Shown: one piece after another, positions 47,783 to 59,370 of the stretch
Position numbering within the stretch: the stretch's first letter is position 1
Layout of the letters: each line of letters opens with the position of its first letter
Assembly (NCBI GenBank): GCA_036023115.1
Contig: JAYKKT010000079.1
Coordinates: forward strand, 15,801,501 to 15,865,500
Source of the DNA: Brasenia schreberi
Lineage: Eukaryota; Streptophyta; Magnoliopsida; Nymphaeales; Cabombaceae
Reading direction: 5' to 3'
DNA length: 64,000 bases
Program-made: the position numbers and the translations under genes
Notes under the pieces: model-generated
What the model was told of the DNA's origin: nothing
What the model saw: only the letters and a program-made list of their open reading frames with translations
Database searches by the model: none

Positions 47783-49930
47783 CCTAGCTCAATGTAAGAT
47801 AATGTAATAAGCTAGATGCATGGTCTAATTCACAATCTGGAATCATGCATAATTCTGTTAATAGATTAAATGGCTTATGATATCTTCTTGAACATATGTT
47901 TTTGGATGATATTTCCTTAGCCTATGAGAATTGTTTTATACAACCTGGCAACTCATTGATCTTTTCATATAACTATTATTTTTGTAACATTCCAGTTTAT
48001 TTTGGATTTAAAACACTGATCAATACATGATTATAAAAAAAGAGAGGAAAAGAGTAAGAACTATAAAACCCACCAATGGTCGATAATGATGGATGATTAA
48101 GATTGTCTTCGCACCACTCAACAGAGCCTCCATTGACAAAATTTGATAGCAAAATATAATAAAATATTAAGAGCATAATATTAATAAAGAGAGAATGCAC
48201 CCTACATGGTGCGTTAATGGAGGATGGAAAGAGGGAGCCATCCACTGCCCCTACACTACGACCTAAGGTATGTTTGATTCATGGCACTAGGCCTTTGGTA
48301 CTAAAACTAGAGTTCCATGCTCACATGGAATGGGAACCTGTGGTAAGGGCAATATGTACTTTCCTATTTGATTTGCACTTAGAACTGACACCCAAAATTG
48401 TGACAACTTGTTTGATTTGCTCTTAGACCTAGTACTCGAGTTCTAACTTTCTACAACTAGTTTCGTGTTTGATAAATAAAATTCACACATATATATTAAT
48501 CGATCAACTATTTCAATTAAAATTAAAAACAATAATCATAATTACAAACATCATATACATATGTTCATTCTTTTGAAAATTCAACGTCTCTCTTTGCCTG
48601 AACGCAATTCCATGTGTTGAATATTTATAACAATAACCATATAAACAACTATAACTTTTTTCACAATTCAAAAATAGAATAAAAACTCATGAAAAGTAAA
48701 TCAGCCTTAAGAAAAAGAAATACACTCTAAAATGACATTCATAATTGTCTTAAACACAATCTGTTTATTCTTCTCTTTTCTAAAAAACATTTGTCATAGT
48801 ATTTCATTTCTAGAAGAAGAAAAAGTCACAATAATATCAAACAATATGAAAATAACACTGAATGTAAGAAATATGAATCATACCCATTTACCTATATTGC
48901 ATTTCATCTATGGGACAAATAAAAAAATAGAAAAAAACAACTCCTGAATAAATGTCATGGTGGGACAAGATTTACATGTATACTCTCATAAAGATTATGA
49001 AAACCCTCATTTCATTATTCACATCATGAGTTATATAGGTCATACTTTTTGAGAGATTGCAAGTCATATAAATTATTTTAGTTCGACATCTTATCATCGG
49101 TTAAACAGAGTTAAGTGCTCTCCCTCCTGAAGAGAAAAACAACTCCATGAATATGAGCTATAATGCACAGGAATAGATGTGAACAACAATTTCTGTTTTC
49201 AAACATGGAAACTGGGATATGGTGGAAACACATATGAAATACCCTGCCATACTTTGGAAAAAAAGAATATATATATAAAAAATCATCTTATATCACTAGC
49301 ACTCTCAAATCTGAGTTACAGTACCTTTTTGTTACATGAGAGGTCTTCAATCCAAATCATACTAACACCTTCTCATATTCTTTTTATCATTTTTTCAATC
49401 TCTCTCTCTCCTTCTCTCTTTATATATATATATATATAAACTGGGTGTTGCTTGACACACTCTACTAGATGATCTATACCATTTGTGTAATCGCATAAAA
49501 GACACTGATCAAGTCCCTAGTCAATATCAATATGATAATCAATACGATAAAATGCATATGAATGTATTAAATGTGATGCGAGATGGGCATCTTGATCACA
49601 CTCATCCGGTTGATCGTACAATGGTAGTGATGATCAAGCAATATCTCACATTTGAGACTCTCTAGAAGCTCCACTGTCTCTCTCTCTATATATATTCTCG
49701 CTTTACTAACTTTTGGAGTTATCATCAATTTCATTAAGCACATGCATTATATAGTTTTAGGCTAGGAAAATAGGCCAGAAACTGTTCAGGTGGGACTAAC
49801 TATGAATTATAGCCCAACGATTCAGTCATGCTCTACAATGGTGGTTAGACGGCCCATCTTGGCTTAGTGTCGATCCCTTGAACTTTATCAACTTGAATCT
49901 TAGCCTCTTTCCACCTTTTACATTTTTTCT
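47445..49930. other. gene-free DNA with short microsatellites
   Basis: (TA)n at about 47755-47781 and a (CT)n-TATATA tract at about 49388-49438 are present. The 120-codon frame at 47445-47807 runs into the TA repeat and shows no domain. The other frames are low complexity. Confidence 0.4.
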
Positions 49931-49949
49931 TCTTCTGTAGCATAAGTTA

Positions 49950-51018
49950 CTATTGAAGCGATTCACCTTTTGCGATATCTTATGGAACATTTTAGAGTAA
50001 AAAAGAAAGATCTTCACATGATATTTATTGATCTAGAAAAAGCTTACAATAGGGTACCAAGGGAGGTTCTTTGGAGAACCTTGAAAAAAAGAGGTATTCC
50101 ATTGACATACATTAACTTTATAAGAGACATGTACAATGGTGCAAAAACATGTGTGAGGACTCATGAAAGAATGACGACTTCTTTGAATTTAATATTGGGT
50201 TATATCAAGGATCAACTTTAAGTCCATACTTACTTATAATGGTGATTGATGAGTTAACAAAACATATTCAAGATGAAGTACCTTGGTGTATGTTATTTGC
50301 ATATGACATTGTGTTAGTGGAAGAGTTTAACGAAAAAGTTAATATAAAATTGGAACTATGGAGAGAAATATTAGAAAGCAAAGGCCTCCAACTTAGTAGA
50401 ACAAAGACATATGGACTGTAAGTTTGATCATTTAGTTACTTATAAATACCTAGGGTCCATTTTTCAGAGTGATGAAAGAATTGATGGAGATGTTATGCAT
50501 AGAATTAATGCTTGTTAAATGAAGAGGAGCATCGGGTATTCTATGTGATAAAAAGATATCATTAAAGTTAAAAGGTAAATATTATAGAGCAACAATTAGG
50601 CTTGTCATGTTTTATGGTTCTGAGTGTTGGGCAGTTAATCATCAACATGTACAAAAGATGTCTATGACAGAAATGAAGATATGGAGATGGATGAGTGGTC
50701 ATACAAGAAAAGACCTATACATAATGAGGTTATTAGAAATAAATTAGGAGTGACATCAATAGAGGATAAAATGAGAGAACATCGTTTAAGATGGTTTGGA
50801 CATATAGAAAGAAGATCAAAAGAAGAACATTTAAGAAGGTTAGAAAAACTAAATTTGGAAAGTATTAAAAGAGGTAGAGGACGACCACAAAAGTGTTAGA
50901 AAGAAACAATAAAGAATGATCTAGCTCTAACATGGTAAGATAGGGCTTCGTGGAAACAAAGAATCCATTTAGCTGACCCGGTCTAGTATGGGAAAAGGCT
51001 TAGTTGTTGATGTTTTGT
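49950..51018 (+). mobile_element. RTE-type LINE, 5'-truncated copy
   Basis: It begins inside the reverse transcriptase (TIEAIHLL / EHFRVKKKDLHMIFIDLEKAY) and ends with the family's 3' end, GGTCTAGTATGGGAAAAGGC then TTAGTTGTTG. A 14-bp target duplication TGTAGCATAAGTTA flanks it (49936-49949 and 51019-51032). About 60 bp present in the full-length copy (57304-57360) are missing. RT frames are broken by stops. 5' truncation and a long TSD are the usual result of target-primed reverse transcription. Confidence 0.92.
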
Positions 51019-51034
51019 TGTAGCATAAGTTAGG

Positions 51035-52150
51035 CTTGAGTGGGTAATTACCAGTTTCACCAAATTATCGAATTAGTCGCAGCTAATAAGTTAGCTTCAT
51101 ATATCAAATTCGGGCTCCGTTATGGACTGAAATGAAGCCTACCAAAGGAGCACTACAACAGAAATCCGTAATCTACGACACCGCCAAGGAAGGTGAGGGA
51201 GGGAAGTTGAAGTTGGCCACTGCAGGCCCCGTCACAATTTCACCTCAACTTCCTTGGTGCAAAATCACGTATCTCCTCCTCTCTATCCTTCTCATCTAAC
51301 AGTTACCACCAAACTATTTTTGAGGGAGGCACATATTCTGTTTTTAGTTTTCAGAAAGCAAGTGATAGAAGAAGAAAGCAACACAATTGTGATGTACTAT
51401 CGAAGTTAAAGCTGTTTCTATTTTCAGTTTGACATTTATTCTGCCCTTGAATCGATGTCATTTAATCTGCTTCAGAATTTGTGCTAGTAACACGTCAGTC
51501 TATCTCTCTAGCGTATTCAGCTGCTCATAAGAGTATGAAGCTGGGAAATATTGAGATTGGTGGTCTCATGTTAATCAAAAAATTAAATACAGAGAGAACA
51601 TTCTAAATCAGTCACAACAAGAACTCTTGGAATTAGCGACAGAAATTTCCGTTGCTAATCTGTTGTTATTCTCTTACAAAACATTTTAGCAAGAAATCAC
51701 AATGGATAAGCAACAAATTTGTTCCGTTACATAATTTTGGTGAAAATTAGCAGCGAAAAATTTTCAGTACAAATTCATCGCCAATTCCCTTGCTATTCTA
51801 TTGCAATTCTCTTGCAAAATTTCTTTCTATTTCCTGTGGCTAATTTGCTACAGAATAAGTCTATGGTTAATTCCTTTAACAAAGTTAGTTGTTAATCTCT
51901 GACTAATCTGCTGCAACATTCTCTTGTTGTTGCTGATATGGTTATATAAATAAATGTATATGTATATATATGGCAACTAAAGAAAATAGTTCATTCACGC
52001 TCATGAGGTATCATGACATGTGGTGCATTCGTGCATCCTTGTTCATGATCACGAACTCGAGCTTCGCTTGTAAGTTTATGTGCTTAGAGATGTTCATTTA
52101 GTCTCTCCAAAATGAATAAAAGATAAAAGAGGACGAACTAAAGAAAAGTA
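51035..52150. other. gene-free DNA with CACTA-subterminal-like motifs
   Basis: At 51605-51960, motifs such as ATTAGCGACAGAAATTTCC and GTTGCTAATCTG recur in both orientations. This is the style of plant CACTA-element ends (TTAGCGACGGAAA...). No transposase is present. Confidence 0.4.
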
Positions 52151-52348
52151 CCATTAAAATTTGGTTTCACTTTCACTTGACAAAGAACTCAGATGCAGTA
52201 CATGGCCACAGGGGATGGTAATACTATCATCATCACATTCACATGAATGTGTATTACACGTTTCACACGACACTTGGTTTACTCGATCAATATCTCGTTC
52301 CTATTCACGCAAATTCATACATATGAAACAGCTGACACAAAGATATGG

Positions 52349-52717
52349 TCACAGAAGCTCAAAATAGCCCAAGTTAAGGACAGGAGGCTCTTCGGGTGCA
52401 CCAAGATCCTGAAAGACTTCACTCTTGTAAAGCTTCACCTCATAGCCCTCGTGAACCTTGATGATCAATATGTAAGTGTAATGCTCGGTTCCACGATCCA
52501 ATACTTTAGCATGATCCACATGAATGAATTCAAGGTAAGCCTTGGTCTGTTCATTATACCACTTTACTGCAAATTCACCCAAGTACTGAACATGGCTGTC
52601 GTCCACATTCGGCACAGGGACAAAATCAGATGGCTTGGAAGGATAGGCAGTCTCTTCTGCCAATGCCATTGCTGCTATTATTGTCATCACAAAGAGAGTA
52701 AGCTGGAAGCGGACCAT
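52349..52717 (-). CDS. secreted cystatin-like protein, intact (122 aa)
   Basis: A single-exon gene. The signal peptide MVRFQLTLFVMTIIAAMALA is about residues 1-20. The cystatin helix signature LGEFAVKWYN is at 46-55. The first-hairpin loop is VLDRG at 72-76 instead of QxVxG. The KVHEGYEVKLYKS strand and the family-specific tail LGAPEEPPVLNLGYFELL follow. It lacks the N-terminal GG, the loop Gln and the C-terminal Trp that contact papain-like proteases. It has a good TATA box 82 bp upstream. It stands about 10 kb from the main cluster and is the probable relative of the truncated copy at 24383-24662. Classical protease inhibition is uncertain. Confidence 0.87.
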   Translation of the reverse strand: MVRFQLTLFVMTIIAAMALAEETAYPSKPSDFVPVPNVDDSHVQYLGEFAVKWYNEQTKAYLEFIHVDHAKVLDRGTEHYTYILIIKVHEGYEVKLYKSEVFQDLGAPEEPPVLNLGYFELL

Positions 52718-52798
52718 GGTTACTTGACCAACTCTTTAGAAACAGCAAAGTGATCTAAAGGATGAATGGATGAGTCCTATCTGTATTTCATGAAGCCC

Positions 52799-52806
52799 TA
52801 TTTATA
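52799..52806 (-). promoter_or_regulatory. TATA box of the 122-aa cystatin-like gene
   Basis: TATAAATA on the minus strand, 82 bp before the ATG, matching the spacing in copies 2 and 5. Confidence 0.75.
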
Positions 52807-52899
52807 GGACAGTGTTTCATGCAATGAGCAGACTAACAAGAAATGATCTTGCTAAAGTTTTGTTTTTCTTTAATCGAATACATGCAGATTTGAGTAAGC

Positions 52900-53770
52900 A
52901 AGTCCACTAAATGCATCATCCACTCTATTGGTGACGTATAACTACACCAAACAGAAAGGAAAGCGATAGCAAACGCATAATTGGTAAAACACCTAATTTT
53001 CTCTCTGTATCTGTGTATTCATATTTGACATTACAGTGAAAACGAAGGGTCTACCCTTGTGAGGAGAGAAGCGTTTGGTTGAAGTAGATATACATGAACG
53101 CGGTATGTGTTTTATGGAGGACTGTCAACGTCCGAAGGAGAGGTCTCACATCGGCCTTTAAACAATTTTAAAATGTCTGTCACGTTGGGTAAAGTTAGGT
53201 TTGAGTGGTTCATTGCCATTTTGACTGTAGAGAGATGAACTAGCTAGTCGTAGACAATCAGTCAGTTCCGTGTATCCAATTCAGGCCCCACATGAACTCA
53301 AAGAAGCCATTTGTTGGGTGCTTTAGTTGTTTAGTCGGTGGCGGCATTTGGTGAGAAAAAGCAGCATGTTTGAAGAACGCAACAGCATTAAGAAATACGA
53401 ATAAAAAATTAAGATTTCTCTCGTTAATCGATACTGATCCGATATACCGGAGAAATTGAATCTGTACGCCGGAGAAGTTGCCGCCACCAAGTTAACAATT
53501 AAAAACATGATGATCTTCTTTGAGTCCATCGGGAGCCTATTACTGAAGCTGACTCAGTTTCTAAGACTAGTTTACTTCTTTAGTCAAACTGGCAATGACT
53601 CAGTCAAACCTAACTTCAACTAATGCATCAAACTTTGGACAACCGTTTGACGGGTGATGTTAAACCACCCTCAGACATTGACATTTCCCAATATTTATAG
53701 GACATAATGGGGTCATGTATACTTGTACCAAACACCTCTCCTGACTACGTTGAAGTTCCCGTTTGACCTG
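52900..53770. other. gene-free DNA
   Basis: A GTCTCACATCGG motif at 53143-53155 resembles an snRNA upstream element but no snRNA follows. The 68-codon minus frame at 53323-53529 (MDSKKIIMFLIVNLVAATSP...) has a hydrophobic start but nothing else to support it. Confidence 0.35.
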
Positions 53771-53772
53771 CA

Positions 53773-53773
<1 letters not shown>

Positions 53774-53829
<56 letters not shown>
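53774..53829. repeat. (TA)n microsatellite
   Basis: An uninterrupted run of about 28 TA units. Confidence 0.95.
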
Positions 53830-53833
<4 letters not shown>

Positions 53834-54030
53834 GAGGGAGACCTAGTAGGCTTTCATCTGTGCTTGCCATCGTTTTTCAGTTTCTCTGATGGAGCGTATT
53901 GTACGTCACAAAACCGTGGATGATTTATGTAATGCACTTAGTTACTCAAATATGCTCGTATTTGACTAAAGAAAATACCATTTTAGCAATTATATTAATT
54001 CTCCTTAGTTAGTTTAAGGTATCAAACTTT

Positions 54031-54179
54031 ACTCATGTAAGGGATCGGATAAAGGAAGAGGGTTGCGTTAAACTTCTGACAGTGTAAAACTTTGTCGAAC
54101 TTAATATCAATTTAAAAAAAATAAAAAACTCGTGTAGCCGACTCCATCTAGTATGGGAAAAGGCTTAGTTATAATAATA
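54031..54179 (+). mobile_element. miniature LINE derivative: RTE head fused to RTE tail
   Basis: The first ~70 bp (ACTCATGTAAGGGAT, CGGATAAAGGA.GAGGGTTG, CAGTGTAAAACTT) match the 5' end of the full-length LINE at 54690-54782. They lack the 26 bp after GGGAT. After a short A-rich linker, the last ~45 bp (GTAGCCGACTCCATCTAGTA then TGGGAAAAGGCTTAGTT) match its 3' end, followed by an ATAATAATA tail. All coding sequence is absent. Confidence 0.8.
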
Positions 54180-54444
54180 CTTAGTTTCATGTATCACTCA
54201 TCTATATATTCACCCTTCAAATCTGTCATTTCCGTCAAACTGCTGTTTGTATAGAGTTTTCCAAGTAGACATGGCACGCTTCCTTACTCTCGTAGGCCTC
54301 AAACTTAACAAGCTATCAAGTTAATCGCACATAGGAGGTTACACCTGGTTCACAATAGTCGAAGGATTAGCCATCCACATGAGAAAAGATGAACACCTCT
54401 AAGACCATCAAGTATAAAGCGTACAATTTTATACATATACATAT

Positions 54445-54573
<129 letters not shown>

Positions 54574-54671
54574 GTGATAAATATATAATATTTTTTAGTA
54601 TATAATCTTACATAAACATTGATTTACATGATTGACAGTAAAGATTTAAATTAAAAATATTATTGTACTTC

Positions 54672-54683
54672 TATACTTTGCAA
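54672..54683. repeat. 12-bp LINE target-site duplication, left
   Basis: TATACTTTGCAA, repeated exactly at 57948-57959. Confidence 0.95.
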
Positions 54684-57600
54684 ACTCTGCTCATGTAAGG
54701 GATAACCCTTGCATTGCCAGTCCCAAGCCCGAATAAAGGAGGAGGGTTGTGTCAGGCTTCCGACAGCCAGTGTAAAACTTCATCGGATTTTTATAACATG
54801 GATTACAAAAATTATGAGCATTGTTTTGTGGCGTCCCCGCTAAGCGACGTGCTGCAGAGCCCGAATGCAGTAATAAGTAAGCAAGGGCCACTACATTTTT
54901 GTTTGAATGTACTGAATCGATTGTAGAGAGGGTTCTCACATCATGGACGGGTGTGGGTAAAAAAGTTAGTCCTACTATATTTCCGCCCGAATGTAATGAA
55001 AAATTTTCAGAAAGGGTCTCAACATTTTGATTATGGACGGATGCGAGGGTAAGGAATATAGTCATAGATAATAAGATTCGTACTCGTTATTGGAATATCG
55101 GAACATTATCTGGTAAGCTAATGGAGGTGGTAGATACTATGACTCAGAGAAAGATTCATATTCTATGTTTAAAAGAGACAAAATGGGTTAGAGAAAAAGC
55201 AAAGGAGATAGAGGATATAGGTTTTAAATTATGGTACTCAAGTAAAGAAAAGGCTCGAAATGGAGTTGATATTATCATAAATAAAGATTTAAAGGATAGT
55301 GTAGTAGACATACAACGATATGGTGACCGAATCATGACATTGAAATTAGTGTTAGGAGCAGAGGTTTTGAATATAGTTTGTGCTTACGCACCCCAAGTAG
55401 GACTAGAAGATAGTATAAAGACAACTTTTTGGAAAGAGTTAGATAAGGTATTTCAAAAGATTTCACAAAGGGAGATGATTTGTTTAGGAGGAGATTTAAA
55501 TGGACATGTCGGTAAAGAGGCATTAGGATATCAAGGGATTCATGAAAACTTTGGTTTTGGGGATATAAATGAGGAAGGTAGAGAGATTTTAAATTTTGCT
55601 ATGGCATTTAATCTCTTTATAGTCAATACAATCTTCAAAAAATGAGATGAACATTTAATTACTTATAAGAGTGGCTTATCACAAACACAAATTGATTACT
55701 TTATTTCTAGAAAAAAAGATAGAGCGTGTTGTAAAGATTGCAAGGTAATTCTAAGAAAAAGCTTAGCCACCCAACATCGACTTTTAGTTATGGATTTACA
55801 AATAAAAAAATGGACAAAGAAGAAAAGAGTGCATCGAGATATTTAGACTAAATGGTAAAACCTCAAAAGCGAGAACGAAGATATATTTAAACAAAAAGTC
55901 CTTCAAGGGGATGTTTGGAATTATGTTGGTACACCTTGTGATATGTGGAACAATATGGCTATACATATTAGGAAAGTGGAGAAAGATGTTTTAGGGGTAT
56001 CTAAAGGAGGTGTACCAGCACAAAAAGAAGCTTGGTGGTGGAGTGAAGTAGTACAAAATAAAATCAAGACAAAGAGGACATGTTACAAATTACATTATGC
56101 TAAGAAAACTAGTGAAACTTTAGAGGCTTATAAGAAAGCAAAGAAAGAAGGAAAAAAGGCCGTGAACGAAGCAAAAGCTAAAATTTGGGAGGACTTATAT
56201 AAAAAGCTCAACTCAAAAGATGGTGAAAGAGATATTTTTAGGATAGCTATGGCTAGAGATAAGAAAACTAAAGATCTTAATTATGTTAGATTCATAAAAG
56301 ACGAGGATGAAAAAATTCTAGTGGCAAATATTGATATAAGAAATAGATAAAAAACTATTTTTATAATCTTTTTAATGAAAATAAAGATGTTAGTATTAGC
56401 TTAGGAGATTTAGCCAAATCAGAAAAGTATATAAACCACAATTTTTACCGACGTATTCAAAAGAATGAAGTCAAAGAGGCTCTTAAACATATGAAGGGTG
56501 GTAAATCTGTAGGACCAAATAATATTCCTATAAAAATTTAGAAAATACTAGGAGAAATAGGAATCACTTGGGTCACAAGACTATTTAATGAAATATAGAA
56601 AAACCAAAAGATACCCGAGGAATGGAGAGCAAGTACACTTATACTCATATATAAGAACAAAGGAGACATTCAAAATTGTGCGAATTATCGAGGTATCAAG
56701 TTAATGAGCCAAACTATGAAATTATGGGAAAAAATTATCGAATGTAGGTTAAGACAAGTATCAAGTACAACAGAGAACCGATTTGGATTAATGCCAGACA
56801 TATCTACTATTGAAGCGATTCACCTTTTGAGACGTCTTATGAAATATTTTAGAGCAAAAAAGAAAGACCTTTATATGATATTTATTGATCTAGAAAAAAC
56901 TTATGATAGGGTACCGAGGGAGGTTATGTGAAGAACTTTGAAAAAAAGAGGTATCCCATTGACATATATTAACCTTATAAGAGACATGTATGATGGTGCA
57001 AAAATATGTGTGAGGACTCATTAAGGAATGACAAACTTCTTTGAAGTTAATATTGGGTTACATTAAGGATCAACTTTAAGTTCATACTTATTTATAATGG
57101 TTGTGGATGAGTTAACAAAACATATTAAAGATAAAGTACCTTGGTGTATGTTATCTACAGATGACATTGTATTAGTGGAGGAGTTTAAGGTAAAAGTTAA
57201 TAAAAAATTGTAACTATGGAGAGAACATTAGAAAGCAAAGGCCTCCGACTTAGTAGAACAAAGACAAAATATATGGAATGTAAGTTTGATCATTTGGTTA
57301 CTTAAGAGGACATAGAAATTAAAATTGGCACACTTTGCATCCCCCAAAAGGAAAGTTTTAAATACCTAGGGTCAATTTTTCAGAGTGATGAAAGAATTGA
57401 TGGAGATGTTATGCATAGAATTAATGCTTGTTAAATGGAGAGGAGTATCAGGTATTCTTTGTGATAAAAAGATATCATTAAAGTTAAAAGGTAAATATTA
57501 TAGAGCAACAATTAGGCTTGCCATGTTTTATGGTTTTGAGTGTTGGGCAGTTAATCATCAACATGTACAAAAGATTCCTGTGACAGAAATGAAGATGTGG

Positions 57601-57947
57601 AGATGGATGAGTGGTCATACCAGAAAAGACCTATACATAATGAGGTTATTAGAAATAAATTAGGAGTGACACGAATAGAGGATAAAATTAGAGAACATCA
57701 TTTAAGATGGTTTGGACACATAGAAAGAAGATCAAAAGAAGAACATTTAAGAAGGTTAGAAAAACTAAATTTGGAAAGTATTAAAAGAGGTAGAGGACGA
57801 CCACAAAAGTGTTGGAAAGAAACAATAAAGAATGATCTAACTTATTGGGAGTTAACTGCTAACATGGCACACGATAGGGATGTGTGGAAACAAAGAATCC
57901 ATGTAGCCGATCCCGTCTAGTATGGGAAAAGGCTTAGTTGTTTGTTA
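54684..57947 (+). mobile_element. RTE-clade LINE, full-length, inactive
   Basis: 3264 bp between perfect 12-bp target duplications. An apurinic endonuclease domain reads IRTRYWNIGTLSGKLMEVVD, then HILCLKETKWV and later CLGGDLNGHVG (about 55075-55645). The reverse transcriptase (about 56440-57200) includes GGKSVGPNNIP, IYKNKGDIQNCANYRGIKLM, MIFIDLEKTYDRVPRE and TDDIVLVEE. A C-terminal stretch with MWRWMSGHTRKD and RWFGHIERR ends at about 57918. The 3' end is GTCTAGTATGGGAAAAGGC and then TTAGTTGTTTG. Numerous stops and frameshifts interrupt the single ORF. This protein type is often mis-annotated in plants as craniofacial development protein 2-like. It is inserted into MITE copy 2. Confidence 0.93.
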
Positions 57948-57959
57948 TATACTTTGCAA
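57948..57959. repeat. 12-bp LINE target-site duplication, right
   Basis: TATACTTTGCAA, exact match to 54672-54683. Confidence 0.95.
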
Positions 57960-58104
57960 GCATTAAATATTTTTGTTTTATTACTATAATAGTTTATCTT
58001 AAAGATCAAATGATAGAAATGTTTATATTAGATTATATGCAAAAAAATATTATATGATTACTACTAACCCCCTTCCCTCCTCTCTCTCTCTATATAATAC
58101 AAAT

Positions 58105-58308
58105 GTAGTGATAAATGCTCAAATCCCAATTATACTCAAATCTGCTTATGCATCTTTACGATTTGATTAACATGATTAATAATAAGAATTTAAACTAAAA
58201 ATATTATTGTACTTCGTACTTTGATGTACCATACTTTTTTGTTTTATTACTTCAACCTTTCACCTCAAAGATGGAACAAATGAGTAGATTTGAGCATTTA
58301 CCACTTCC
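58105..58308 (+). mobile_element. MITE, family M, copy 3 (best preserved, 204 bp)
   Basis: Terminal inverted repeats of 21 bp, GTAGTGATAAATGCTCAAAT(C) on the left and GAAGTGGTAAATGCTCAAAT(C) on the right reversed, match at 19 of 21 positions. A CTCTCTCTCTATATA tract precedes it (58081-58095). It has no coding capacity, and its superfamily is not clear from the termini. Confidence 0.85.
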
Positions 58309-58309
58309 A

Positions 58310-59110
58310 CATGTATAGATAAAACAGAATGGTCGCCTTGCCAAATTCATAACAAATCTTCACCCACTGTTTGGAACCAAGAAGCCATGAAGATGCAAAC
58401 ACATTTTCACTGGTTGTCATAATTTTGGTTTAAGCAGACTGGGTCCTAGAGCCTCCAATAAAGCTATATTGCTCGTGGTTCAGCTTGGCGCGGCTTATCC
58501 CGAGCTCGTTCATGATAACTTCGTGACCAGTACGAGCTGAACACGAGCTGGCTTGTTAAGCAGGGGAACACGAACATCAGCAACCTTTGTTGGGTTAACT
58601 TGTTTAGCAGCCCTAACTGTATCCGAAAAAGGTTTTGTGTTTAGGGTGTGAACCTTCCAATCCCAAAATGCTTGTACTGAACACTTTCCAAAATGAGTCC
58701 ATATTATTGGACCTCTCCTTGGGTTTGTGTCAGGTCTAAATGGTACGGGTTTGTGAGGTACCATATTGAGATTGATATTGCTATTTGGGGACACAACACG
58801 GAAGCTCTACTTGGACAAACACGGAATGTTTGTGTACGTTTCATGGGTTAACCTGTTTTGACATGAAGAGTAAATGGAACGACAGGTGAAAATACGAAGC
58901 TGCTGACAATGTCGAACACGTTGGGAAACCTGACACGAGACAAAAAACGAAATGAAGACACACAAACACGGATAGGAACTTGTGAAATCGACACAGACAC
59001 ACACAAAGACAGACAGATGCATAAAATGAAAAAAAATGAGAAGAATAAAAAACTGAATGATATTTGAAAGAAGTCCCGCTGCGAGAGAGAAGCAGCGATA
59101 GTCGAGCAAA
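58310..59110. other. intergenic DNA upstream of the U1 gene
   Basis: A GAGCTCGTT / CGAGCTG-rich stretch at 58490-58560 resembles plant transposon DNA. The minus frames at 58510-58794 and 58807-59223 show no domain, and the latter overlaps the U1 gene. Confidence 0.4.
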
Positions 59111-59115
59111 AGTAA

Positions 59116-59125
59116 CAGCATATCG
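59116..59125 (+). promoter_or_regulatory. candidate upstream sequence element (USE) of U1
   Basis: CAGCATATCG, a degenerate match to the plant snRNA USE (TCCCACATCG). It ends 33 bp before the TATA box, which is the spacing that specifies Pol II in plant snRNA genes. Confidence 0.5.
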
Positions 59126-59158
59126 AAGAGAAAAGCCCGAGTTGAGACTAAGAGCAGA

Positions 59159-59166
59159 TATAAATA
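59159..59166 (+). promoter_or_regulatory. TATA box of the U1 snRNA gene
   Basis: TATAAATA, 32 bp upstream of the RNA 5' end. Confidence 0.85.
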
Positions 59167-59190
59167 GGAGGCTGGTGGCATCATTACTCC

Positions 59191-59352
59191 ATACTTACCT
59201 GGGCGGGATCGATCGGTGATCAAGAAGGTCGATGGCCTAGGGCAACTACCTCCATTGCACTGGGGAGGAGAGTTGTCCTACCATCTCCTCAAGTGGGAGA
59301 GTGGGCGCCATAATTTGTGGTAGCGGGGGACTCGCGTTCGCGCGGCCCCCAC
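59191..59352 (+). ncRNA. U1 small nuclear RNA
   Basis: This is the RNA of the spliceosomal U1 snRNP, which pairs with 5' splice sites in the nucleus. The 5' end ATACTTACCTGG is the splice-site recognition sequence. Stem-loop I has the GATCAAGAAG loop bound by U1-70K. Stem-loop II has the CCATTGCACT loop bound by U1A. The AATTTGTGG Sm site is at about 59312-59320. The terminal hairpin GGGGGACTCGCG...GCGGCCCCC closes the RNA. Stem I differs from the common plant sequence on both sides (ATCGATC against GGTCGAT) yet still pairs fully, which points to selection. TATA and USE spacing fit a Pol II snRNA gene. A CA..AGTTCATAA sequence at about 59353-59370 resembles the plant snRNA 3' box. The 3' end is approximate. 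Confidence 0.94.
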
Positions 59353-59370
59353 CAATTCTCAAGTTCATAA
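59353..59370 (+). terminator. snRNA 3'-end box
   Basis: CAATTCTCAAGTTCATAA fits the plant consensus CA(N)3-10AGTNNAA apart from the last positions. Confidence 0.55.

Noticed and set aside
51148..51187. CACTACAACAGAAATCC as a true CACTA-element terminus
   Set aside because: No matching inverted end, target duplication or subterminal array at the right distance could be found.
53143..53155. snRNA-type upstream element (GTCTCACATCGG)
   Set aside because: No snRNA-like sequence or properly spaced TATA follows. The same motif is common in plant repeat DNA.
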